This document shows positions 22,530-32,479 of a DNA stretch of 43,644 nt, one piece after another. Every line of letters starts with the position of its first letter. Position 1 is the stretch's first letter. This DNA comes from Lactifluus volemus. Taxonomy: Eukaryota > Basidiomycota > Agaricomycetes > Russulales > Russulaceae. The stretch lies in assembly GCA_022376515.1 (NCBI GenBank), contig WTXI01000298.1, positions 1 to 43,644 of the forward strand. Direction: 5' to 3'. A program made the position numbers and the translations under genes. Below the pieces are notes generated by a model. It worked only from the letters and a program-made list of their open reading frames with translations, was not told where the DNA came from and did no database searches.

Positions 22530-24440
22530 ACCATGTTCTTTGCTATCCGGTTAACTTGTCGTTTGGGTTCCATGTCAGGTAAGGGGTCAAAATATAAGCT
22601 GCGGTAGCACTCGAGCAGACGCGAGCGAACGCCCTTGAGCTCCTTCCCATCTTCTGACATCGAGCTGTTGTCCTTCTGCCAGATCAGGTGCAACATCTTC
22701 TTGATGCCAATCTACATGTCATTTTCATAAGCGACCTGTGTCAAAACAACCCTTCACCACCCACCTCGACACTATCGAGCTGGTATTCATGCGCGACCCT
22801 GAAGAACTCCATCGCCTCCAACACCTCAGCTTTATGGGTTGACCCGAGCAACTGGAAGATCATCTGAGCCGCCTCCTCGACCTGCCGAATAAAGTTGAGC
22901 GCCTCGGCGTAGTACCGCTTCCGCAAGCGAAGGTGCAGCAGCTGGTTGCTCTCCAGTGCCGCGAGTGCCGCCTGCTCGTCCGTGAGCGCGGCCATAGCGA
23001 GCTCCGACTTGCTTCCACTCTTCTTGGACGTTTGCTGCGTGCTCTCTCCGTCGACTTGGCGGCCCGATCCGTCGTCGCCGCCTTCCTCAGCTCTAGAGGA
23101 CTCTGACTCGTCCTCGTCCATGATGCTGTCGACCTCGTCCGAATCATCACCTTCCTCATCAACATCCATCGCGTCTTCAGCATTTTTATTTCGACGCCTG
23201 TTTAACGACAATCAGCAACAAACTTGCTGTTTGCAGGTTGAGCACTTACCGTGATCGCTTCTTTACGGGTCGAGCAGTAGAAGACTCAGTAGCCTCATCC
23301 CCGTCCGCTTCTCCCGTGTTTCCAGATAGGGTGTCGTCTAGCACCTTTTCCGTTTTCTGCAACTCCTTCATCACTTCACGATACCGATCTTCCCACTCCT
23401 CCATCCCGAGCAAGCCGCTGTGCATCAATCCGTACGGATGCGTCACCATCAGCTTGACGATCAACCAAATCGCGTTCCTGCGCACGCCCGCCACCTTGTC
23501 CTCGAGCGCGGACACCGCTATGCGAGTGATGGCGAGGCGCTGTTTGGGGAATTTGACGGGTAGGTCGCAAAGTCGGCTGAGGATGGTGAAGACTTTGGAG
23601 CGGACGTAGGAGGAAAAGTCGAGAGTGCACTCGAGGAGCAGATCGTAGAGACCGTTGAGCTGTTTCTGCGTCTGGTGCGCGTCGCTCGTGAGGTCTTCCG
23701 AGCAAGTGAGCTCACGGATGAGAAAGCTGATGATTTCGACGATTGCCATGCGCATCGGATAAGACCGTGTTTAGGTATGTGACGTAAGGCCCCGTCGACA
23801 CTCGAAGAGGGGAGAAAGTGTAGGAAAATGTACCTCTTGAGTCCAAGTGCGAGAGCAGCAAGCCAATCTGTTTTAGGATTGAAGCTCTTCGCAGCGATCT
23901 CGCGGAGGATCTCCTCGCCGAGTTGCGCATGGTCGAATTCCTTCAACAGCACGTTAAGACACTCTGCCATGGGTTCGGAGAGGTGCTCGTAGTACTGCAA
24001 GGGTTTCATGATCGAGGTTTGTGCAGCCGGTCCATGCCCGTGATGTTTGACCGCGAGACAGAGACTCCAAGCTTAGTAGGCTGGGATTTCATGTACTGCT
24101 CATTCTCTGTGATGTGGTACGCAGGCGCAGTGAGACACCTACCGAGCAAGGAACGTTTCCCTACAATAAGCGAAGCTGATACAGTGACCTGGTGAGGAAA
24201 TGACGCACCCGATAAAAGTATCTCTCTCCCCGCTTACATTCCAAAACTTGGACGTCTTCAACTTCAGAACCTTGGCGATCAGCGTAAGAATAGCACTTCT
24301 TGGAAGCAACTCTCGATTGCGTTGCCTTTCCGCTCCGTCCCTTCTGAGACTTTCAAGTTGCGGGTACCGTGGCAGCAGACGCATCCTCGTCGGGAAAGTT
24401 GACCTTCTCCACCGAGCGGGCCGACCAGTTGAGCGAAAAG
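22530..24440 (-). pseudogene. Condensin complex subunit 1 (CND1/YCS4/CAP-D2) internal fragment
   Basis: Minus-strand exons read LIAKVLKLKTSKFW (about 24,260), CLAVKHHGHG and MKPLQYYEHLSEPMAECLNV (24,040-23,950), EFDHAQLGEEILREIAAKSF, MRMAIVEIISFLIRELTCSE (23,755-23,690), SSYVRSKVFTILSRLCDLPV, AGVRRNAIWLIVKLMVTHPY, an acidic linker, FFRVAHEYQLDSVEVG, then MLHLIWQKDNSSMSEDGKEL and SRLLECYRSLYFDPLPDMEP. This is the HEAT-repeat middle of condensin subunit 1, which holds the SMC2/SMC4 ring together in mitosis. The family is usually over 1,200 residues; only about 550 remain and both ends are missing. Around 24,070 about eight bases appear lost, changing frame before CLAVKHHGHG. Introns are retained. 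Confidence 0.75.
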
Positions 24441-24449
24441 GCATACATC

Positions 24450-25190
24450 TCTATCGGTACTGTATGTGCCGCACACGTCTCCTATACAGTAGTCAAAAAA
24501 AGGGACATATCAAATGTCCACGTGATTGCTTTTCTCTGTTCTGGTCTTCCGAACCGCTCTTTTAGGAGTTTCCGACAGAAAACTCCAGGTGATCGTAAAT
24601 TTCAATCGAGCTCGGCTCTGGAACCTTAAGATCCGATCTATGCGCAACTGGAAACCCATAAGATCTTTTAGACCGCCACTCACACAATTGTCCTTACGCT
24701 CGTCCTGACAAGACAAAAGACCGAACGATCCAACACCTCACTTACTCTGACTGCAGATACCCCGAGAAGCGTTCCCACCTCCACCGACCGTGACCATGTT
24801 CCCCCTAAAAGCGAAATGAACGACCAGTTGAATTTAGAATAGCATCAGTTACGATTTGAACATTCAAATATTCAAATCAAAAGTGTATTTACGTTACTAT
24901 ACGATACGTCTTCCACTTGTAATGATAAAACGGCAATTGCTAACGACATGGTCGACATTTTCCCTATGTATGTAGAGTAAATGCGGAGCCGGAAGTCGGG
25001 GCTTTGTGTTAAATTCACTTTTCACACTTCTGACCAGAGGGGCGTAGGGTTAGTAGTATTTAATTGTTGTCTAGATTCATCTAGATCTAGTCACTCGAAC
25101 AAAGTTCCATACTGTAAAGGGAAGCATCTGGTCCACATTGCATTTTCATGTATATAATTACCCCATTAATGATCATCATCACACATCCGC
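24450..25190. other. Intergenic stretch, no supported gene
   Basis: Beyond the condensin fragment and before the proline-rich frame. It is AT-rich from 24,830, with ttcaaatattcaaatc near 24,860. No exon, promoter motif or element end could be supported. Confidence 0.4.
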
Positions 25191-25191
25191 A

Positions 25192-26447
25192 ATGGCTCGC
25201 ATCCTACGTAACGTACGCTCAACCATCAGCGAGACTATTGCCTTTTTTTGCCAGTGTCTCGCCGCTGAGCCGGATCCTGCTCCCCCGCCTCCTGTTCCAC
25301 CGCCTCCTGCTTTGCCGCCGCCGCCGCCTCCTCCTATTCTGCCGCCTCCGCCGCCTCCGCCTCCTCCTGTTTTGCCGCCTCCGCCTCCTCCTGTCCTGCC
25401 GCCTCCGCCTCCTCCGCCGCCTCCTATTCTGCCGCAACCGCCGCCACCTCCTGTTCCGCAGCCGCCGCCACCTCCTGTTCCCCTGCCGATTTATGCTCTG
25501 GCCGTTGTCATTTTCCCCATTGGTCCGGCTCCTGCACCTGCGGCACCTCCGCCTGCGGCGCCTCCGCCTGCTGTGCCCCCGCCTGCTGCGCCTCTGCCTG
25601 CTGCGCCTCTGCCTGCTGCGCCTCTGCCTGCCGCGCCTCTGCCTGCCGTGCCTCTGCCTGCCGTGCCTCTGCCTGCCGTGCCTCCGCCTGCCGCTCCCCC
25701 GCCTGCCGTGCCCCCAGCCGCGCCTCTGCCTGCCGTGCCTCCGCCTGCCGTGCCTCCGCCTGCCGCTCCCCCGCCTGCTGTGCCCCCGCCTGCTGCGCCT
25801 CTGCCTGCCGCGCCTCTGCCTGCCGCGCCTCCGCCTGTGCCTCCGCCTGCCGCTCCCCCGCCTGCCGTGCCCCCGCCTGCCGCGCCTCTGCCTGCCGCGC
25901 CCCCGCCTGCTGTGCCCCCGCCTGCTGCGCCTCTGCCTGCCGCGCCTCTGCCTGCCGCGCCTCCGCCTGTGCCTCCGCCTGCCGCTCCCCCGCCTGCCGT
26001 GCCCCCGCCTGCCGCGCCTCTGCCTGCCGCGCCCCCGCCTGCTGTGCCCCCGCCTGCTGCGCCTCTGCCTGCCGCGCCTCTGCCTGCCGCGCCTCCGCCT
26101 GTGCCTCCGCCTGCCGCTCCCCCGCCTGCCGTGCCCCCGCCTGCCGCGCCTCTGCCTGCCGCGCCCCCGCCTGCTGTGCCCCCGCCTGCTGCGCCTCTGC
26201 CTGCCGCGCCTCTGCCTGCCGTGCCTCCGCCTGCCGTGCCTCCGCCTGCCGCCCCCCGCCTGCCGTGCCCCGCCTGCCACTCCCCCGCATGCCACGCCTC
26301 TGCCCGCCGCGCCTCCGCCTGTCGCGCTTCCACCTGCCGCTCCGGCTCCAGTCCCCCCGGGAGACATTCTCACGCGACTAATGATTGAGATATCCCAGGA
26401 AAGGCTTGCCGAGGCCCGTCACGACCGGCAAACTGCCCAATACAACG
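25192..26447 (+). CDS. Proline/alanine-rich repeat protein, truncated by the LTR element
   Basis: From ATG 25,192 the frame reads MARILRNVRSTISETIAFFC and then a long run of Pro-rich repeats, first PPPP-type, then PPAAP/PLPAAP units of 15 bp. Near 26,255 the frame changes; the other frame continues with APAPVPPGDILTRLMIEISQ and ERLAEARHDRQTAQYN, a non-repetitive tail that looks like real protein and runs into the LTR at 26,448. The inferred ancestor is a protein with a short N-terminal helix, an extended Pro/Ala region and a charged helix. No family recognised. The 15-bp period keeps several other frames open on both strands; those carry no independent support. Confidence 0.45.
25270..26340. 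repeat. GC-rich minisatellite, 15-bp units in a 132-bp higher-order repeat
   Basis: The base unit is near cctgccgcgcctctg, varied to cctgctgtgcccccg and others. A larger period of 132 bp is visible: ccgcctgtgcctccgcctgc begins at 25,831, 25,963 and 26,095. The first part (25,270-25,490) is a different cctcctgcc-type Pro repeat. The C-rich strand is the plus strand throughout. Confidence 0.85.
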
Positions 26448-27055
26448 TGTTATGGACTGACACGTGTTCGCTGACTCATACTATACATTTTTCGGACTAC
26501 TGACTCATTTCTGCTGACTCTCTTGCTTATGCGAATGGACTGCCGATCGCTTTGTCTCAGATCGCTTACTTATTTCTCTCACGATACAGCCTCGCACAGC
26601 ACCGTACAGCCGCAAGCAACAGCCACATGCACAGGATGACTTGCTGATTCCTGAAACATGTTTCAAACCCTGAAAGCTGTACGAAGGTCACAGCCCCTAC
26701 GGCTGTGTACATAGCCTCGTTCTTCTCTATATAAACCCTGTACTTTCTGCCCTAGAGACCTTAAGTCTCAGTTTTGTTTCGCAATCCAAGTCCTTCTATC
26801 TATTAGAACCTTGTCTTGCCTAGAAGCATTCGACCTGAGAGAACCCTCTTGACATCACTCTTCACGACTTCTTAACACTTTGGTCTCAACCCTGAGCCCA
26901 AAGCCCTTGACCTCTGAAACGCTCTTGACTTAGTCGTTTACTAAGTCTCCTCTCTATCGAACCATTGATCTTGACTTGCACGTCTTGCAAGTCTTGTTCT
27001 TGACTTTACGAACGAACGTACACTTCGTACAAAGGTCCCACTTGGAACCTTAACA
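26448..27055 (+). repeat. 5' LTR (608 bp)
   Basis: Starts TGTTATGG, ends CCTTAACA. It carries a TATA box (TATATAAA, 26,728-26,735) and a likely transcript start about 35 bp downstream. By eye it differs from the 3' LTR at about 18 places including short indels, roughly 97% identity. Confidence 0.93.
26728..26735 (+). promoter_or_regulatory. TATA box of the LTR promoter
   Basis: TATATAAA within ctctatataaaccctg; identical in the 3' LTR. The leader that matches the primer site begins 35 bp downstream, a normal distance to a transcript start. Confidence 0.75.
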
Positions 27056-27068
27056 CAAACTGAGACTT
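27056..27068 (+). promoter_or_regulatory. Primer-binding site complementary to the element's own leader
   Basis: Positions 27,057-27,068 (aaactgagactt) are the exact reverse complement of 26,763-26,774 (aagtctcagttt) in the LTR, starting one base after the LTR. In Tf1/sushi elements the 5' end of the RNA folds back on such a site and primes reverse transcription in place of a tRNA. The position about 35 bp after the TATA box fits the RNA 5' end. Confidence 0.72.
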
Positions 27069-27102
27069 CTACTCTCACCTTTGTGAACAAACGAAACGAA
27101 CC

Positions 27103-28902
27103 ATGTCAGACAGCTCTAGAGGCAGTCCATATGGTAGATTCACCGCGTTAGCCGAAGAATCCCCTGAACAAGATCGCCCTACACAAGGCGATAACGACGA
27201 TGACGAAGCCCTTGCGCAGGCCGCTGGGACTAGACTTCGCGCCCACTCCCATACTCCTATGATCTCACTTGAACAAGCAATTGAACAAGTGAAACAACCC
27301 GCGACACCTTCTGACTCTGGAAGTGGCGAAGAACCGAACTACAACATAGCTATGGACCTCTTACCTGAAAGTCCTACTGACGAACAGCTTGAGCAAATGA
27401 GAAAAATATTTGCTAAGCAACCGACGCCTGAACCAGTACCCGACCCAAATGCCCCGCTTACCCCTAAGGAACTCCTCGCCTTGAACACTATATTCAAATC
27501 CAAGGCCCCTGCTTCCACAAGCACCTCACCTATCCAATCCCTCGCAGCACGAGCTTTTCATGCAGCTGCACAAGGAGTTGCAGGCTATGCCCTACTCCCT
27601 CCCTTCCAAATCGCCTCAGCAACCGCTACAGTAACACCTACCGCCACAAACCTCTTTTCCCAACCCAAAGGAAAAGGAAAGAAAACCACCACCACGGCAA
27701 GTAGTAGCGGAGCAATCTTCAGCGGTAGTGGAGGAGGAGGCGGTACTCCTGGAGGTACTGGAGGAGGTGGAGGAACACCTGGTAGTCCTGGAGGAGGAGG
27801 AGGAGGTGGCGGCGGTGGCAGCGGTGGAGGAGGTGGAGCAGCAGCAGCTCCCCTTCAACAAGGCCAAGGTTTTGCCCAAATCCCCGCTGCGGGAGGAGGG
27901 TTAATGGGGATTCCCCCAAAACCCTTTGATGGAAACAGATCGCGATCGAAACGATTCATGGAGATCTTCGAAAATTACCGAAGATTAAACCAAGGAAACT
28001 CCGGAATGTCGAACCCTGCAAACCGAATCCTCATGTTTACCACATTTATGTCTGGACCACGTTGCGAAGGCTGGGCCCAAGCACGTCTTAACTCCCTGGG
28101 AGGATACCTAGACCGTGGAGGAGACCCCAACGACCTAGACCTTTGGGTTGGTTTTAAACAAAGGTTCCTTGAAGATTTCCGAGATGCCGCTGCAAAAGAA
28201 GATGCCCTTACAAAGTTTGCGAAACTTCGGATGATCGGAGACGAACTAGACGATTACACCACTTCGTTCAATGACCTTCTTGAAGAAGCAGGCTTTGAAG
28301 CCGACGCTCAAGGGACTATCATTCAGTATCGCGCCGGTCTCAAAGAAGCCCTTCACATGACCATCATGAACCGTGAATGGCCAAAACCAGAAACCCTTGC
28401 AGAATGGCAGGAAGCGGCACGAAAACACTCAGCCGCGTGGACGGAACAGAAATTGTTTAAAGAAATGCACGGTAGCGGATCACTAGGACGCATTACTCAA
28501 TTACTCGGCAATGCGCGAGGACAACAACAACAACGCCGTCCTCAACAGCCACCACGCCCAGCCCCACGTCCACAACGCGATGCCGACGCTATGGACGTAG
28601 ACGTCACTACTACCAATCGTACCCTGATCCTGATCGCGAACGCCTCATACGCGAAGGACGTTGCTTCTATTGCAAAGAACAGGGTCATCTCTCTCGAGAA
28701 TGCCCGTTAAGAAGAAACGAAATGCCAACGCCACCGGCACTACACGCGCTCGTGTTACTGAAACGTCCGAAGTAACAACGACCCTATTCCCACTTCTGTT
28801 AAAGAACTTTCAAATGCAGAAGTTGCTAAAGCTCTCAAAGCTATGACCGATGAAGAACGTGGCAAACTTGCCGAATTCCTTTCCCAAGATCCGTCTTTTT
28901 AA
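27103..28902 (+). pseudogene. gag: Gag (capsid and zinc knuckle), frameshifted
   Basis: An open frame from 27,103 to 28,710 encodes an acidic N-terminus, a Gly-rich linker (27,730-27,890), then a capsid-type region (PFDGNRSRSKRFMEIFENY, SGPRCEGWAQARL, FAKLRMIGDELDDYTTSFND) that packages genomic RNA. A CCHC zinc knuckle, CFYCKEQGHLSREC, is present at 28,662-28,703 but in another frame; the shift lies near 28,605-28,620. Two further frame changes lead to a C-terminal tail (AMTDEERGKLAEFLSQDPSF) ending at 28,902. Either the shifts are decay or sequence errors; their number argues against programmed frameshifting. Confidence 0.82.
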
Positions 28903-28973
28903 AGGGCTCTGATCTCGCCGCCTGGATCCGAGCCTTAGTACCGAATAGCCTGTATTTAAACGCCATTTCATCA

Positions 28974-31900
28974 ATGGAAGTCCCTATTATTTATTCAAGC
29001 TATAACGGCGGAACGAAGAAAGACAAAGCGCTTGTTGACAGTGGCGCTACCAGTAATTTCATCGATCATCGAACAGCAGAGAGATGGCAACTTGGAACAA
29101 AAGATCTAGACAGACCAATCCAGATCTTTAACGTTGATGGCACGGAAAACAAATAGGACGAGTCACGAAGTTTTCTACTTACGTATCCGTATGGGAAAAC
29201 TAGAGAATTACAAAACTTCTTCATTACGGACCTAGGCATGGATCGCATCATCCTTGGTACCCATGGCTAGAAACGTTCAATCCACGACTCAACTGGAAAG
29301 ATCGAACCCTAGACAATGAAAACCCGAAGATTTGCCTCGAGTCCCAATATTACCACGCAGCAGTTGCTCTCAAAGAAAAAGCTCGAGTTTTACTCGCACG
29401 AGCTTTAGAACCTGCTGGAAAATCCCAAGAGTGGGCCATTGCGGATACCGAACGACGCACGGCTTCTAGTGCTGCTGTTCAAGGAATACCCCTTGAATAC
29501 CAGCGTCATGCCTTATCTTTGACGAAGAAGCAGCGAAACGCTTCCCTCCTAGCCGAGGAAAATTCGACATGGAAATAAAGTTGAAACCAGACGCACCTGA
29601 CATCATTAACTGCAAAGTTTATCCGCTAACTGAAGAAGGAAGGAAATTACAAGAAATTCCTCAAAGAACATCAGGAGAAAGGCTATATCGAACAAACGGA
29701 CTCCCCTTGGTCGTCACCATGGTTCCTTATCCCTAAAGCAGATGGAAGTTCTAGACCAGTTCAAGATTATCGACGCGTTAACGAACACACTATTCCCGAC
29801 GTATACCCTCTCCCCCGCATCGAAAATCTTCTAGAACAACTCCATGGCATGCGATATTTTACTACCCTTGACATTCGATGGGGGTATCACAATATCCGCA
29901 TCAAAGACGAAGACCAATGGAAAGCCGCTTTTAAAACTCCCTATGGTCTTTTTAAGCCTAAAGTGATGTTCTTTGGACTACGAAACTCACCAGCGGTCTT
30001 CCAAAGATTCATGGATGCCGCCTTTGCCGATCTTGTCAACAAATACCCAGGACGCATTTAATCTATATGGATGACGTCCTCATTTGTTCCGACAACCTAG
30101 AAGAACTTCGAGAGATCACCCACGCAGTTCTCACACGCGCTCGCGAACTCTCCTTGTTCTTCAAAGCGTCAAAATGTCACTTTGAGAAAGAACAAGTCAA
30201 ATACCTCGGTATTGAAGTACGTGATGGGAAGATAACAATCGATCCAACAAAAAGAAACGGCCTAGCCAATTGGCCCACCGTCCTTACAAAAGTAGAGGAC
30301 GTCAGAAGCACCCTTGGCGTCCTGGCTTTCAACGTCCCTTCATCCGTGGCTTTGCCGACATTGCGCGCCCCATTACTGCACTTCTAAAGAAGGGGGTGAA
30401 GTTCGACTGGACCAATGAGTGCAGTAATGCCCTAAAAATTTTACTTCAACGCGTACAAGAAGACCCAGTCCTATACCGACCCGACTACTCGAAACCCTTT
30501 GAACTTGAAGTAGACGCCTCCCAATATGCCACTGGAGCGGTTCTACTTCAAAGAGACAAAGATAACAAACCTAGAGCAGTGGTTACGACTCACATACCTT
30601 CAACGCTGCAGAAAGAAACTACCCAGTCTATGATCGCGAACTCTTAGCAGTCGTCAGAGGACTCCTTCGTTGGGAACACGTGTTATTATCCTCACCTTTC
30701 CCAATCAAAGTATACACCGACCACAACAATCTTCGATTTTATCGTCACCACGAAACATCGCACGAAGAGTGGCGCTATCTGAGCAAGTTAGCAGAGTTTA
30801 ATTTCGAACTCATCCACAAACCTGGCGCCACAAATCGTGCTGATGCTTTGTCACGACATCCCGCCATTCCCAAAGGCGATGATGACAACGAAGACTTGTG
30901 GTGTTACCTGACAAACTCTTTGTTCAAGCAATGGAACTCCACTCCATTGAAGAACGTGTCTGGCTAGCGCAAAAGAAAACGACGACCTCATGAAACAATG
31001 GGCTGAAGAACATCAGCTAGAACAAGATCACAAGGACAGTGGTGGAAAGCAGACGCTCCAGTAGTCCCTGAAAACGATCAACTGAAGAAAGATATACTCT
31101 GGCGTTATCATGACCATCAGCTTGCTGGCCATCCAGGCATCGCCAACACCATGATAGAAGTCTTCCATAACTTCTGGTGGCCTGGACTCAAGCAGTATGT
31201 CACACAATACGTCAAGGGATGCGCCACATGCCAGTCAACAAAACCCCTTACCCATCGCCAAAACCCCCATCGCTCCCATCGAACCACGAGAACAGGAAGC
31301 ATCCAATGTTCCTTTCCAAGTCGTGGCGATGGACTTATCACGGATCTTCCCGAGTCACATGGATATGATTCCATCCTCACGATCGTTGATCACGATTGCA
31401 CTAAAGCTGCCGTCTTCTTACCATGTACAAAAAGATCACCACGGAAGAAGTTATCGATCTATACATCTCCAATGTTTTTCCGAACTACGGCGTTCCCCGA
31501 AGAATCATCTCTGATAGAGATCCCCGCTTCACATCACACCTAGCCACGGGGCTCTGCCAGAAACTCAAAATATCGCAAAATATCAGTACCGCCTATCACC
31601 CTCAAACGGATGGTCAGTCGGAAAGAAGCAACCAACGAGTAGAACAATACTCCGCATCTACGGCAATGATTACATGAATGACTGGTCCACACTTCTGCCC
31701 ATGGCCCAGTTCGTTCATAACTCATGGCCAAACGCCACAACCGGATTTACTCCGTACGAACTCCTCATCGGATACACCCCTCTCGTCACACTTCTCGGAT
31801 CACAAGCCATCTACCCTATGTCAACAAAAGATCCGAAGAACTCAAAAACATCCGAGAAAAGGCCCGATCAGCAATGAAACACGCACAGACCCTCCTTCAC

Positions 31901-32350
31901 AAACGCACAGAACACAAGAAGGGTCAACGCCACTACCGAAAATATGCCATAGGAGAAAAAGTCTGGCTTGAGGAACCAATCTCAAAATGACGCACCTTAG
32001 CAGCAAACTAGCCCCAAAACGTTACGGACCTTTTACAATCACCAAAGTCATATCACCGGTAGTTGTACGCCTCAAACTCCCAGATCGATGGCAGATTCAT
32101 GATGTGTTTCACACATCACTGATCGCCCCTATACGGAAACGCCCGAACATGGTCCGAACTTCGAACAGCCTGCACCGGAACTTGTAGACGGAGAAGAGGA
32201 GTACGAAGTAGAAGCTGTTCTAGGGTCCAGACGTATCGGACCAAAGAACAAACGAAACTCCAATATCTCCTAAAGTGGAAAGGCTATTCCGCCGCACACA
32301 ACACATGGGAACCAGCTGAGAATGTTGACGCTCCAGAACTACTCACAGCC
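28974..32350 (+). pseudogene. pol: Pol: protease, RT, RNase H, integrase, chromodomain (multiply frameshifted)
   Basis: Protease motif ALVDSGATSNFID at 29,028-29,066. RT segments: DSPWSSPWFLIPKADGSSRP, YFTTLDIRWGYHNIRI, SPAVFQRFMDAAF and catalytic YMDD at 30,064-30,075, with a frame change just before it. RNase H: FELEVDASQYATGAVLLQ, VYTDHNNLRF and NRADALSRHP. Integrase: a HHCC-type start (AGHPGIANTM, CATCQSTKP) and core pieces IISDRDPRF and TAYHPQTDGQSERSNQ. Chromodomain: EEYEVEAVLGSRR then LLKWKGYSAAHNTWEPAENV (32,198-32,330), again split by a one-base change near 32,254. At least eight frame changes are visible, so no intact polyprotein is encoded here. Confidence 0.9.
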
Positions 32351-32479
32351 TTTTACAAAGCTCAACCAAAAGCTATAAGAACCCTCTTGCTTCAGCAAGA
32401 AACGACATCACCAACTTTCATCCCCACCACTACAACTACCACCACCACACCACCTTTACCAACTCCCTCACAATTCGCA

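Noticed and set aside
25831..26230. CRISPR-like array because of regular spacing
   Set aside because: There are no unique spacers; the whole stretch is one coding-type minisatellite with nested 15-bp and 132-bp periods.
25219..26373. Long minus-strand open frames (Gly/Arg-rich) across the Pro-rich repeat
   Set aside because: They are the complements of a 15-bp repeat that keeps all frames open; no unique protein ends are attached, whereas the plus-strand frame has them.
28605..28710. Programmed ribosomal frameshift between Gag and its zinc knuckle
   Set aside because: Several more shifts follow at places with no slippery site and inside single domains (YMDD, chromodomain), so random one-base changes are the simpler reading.
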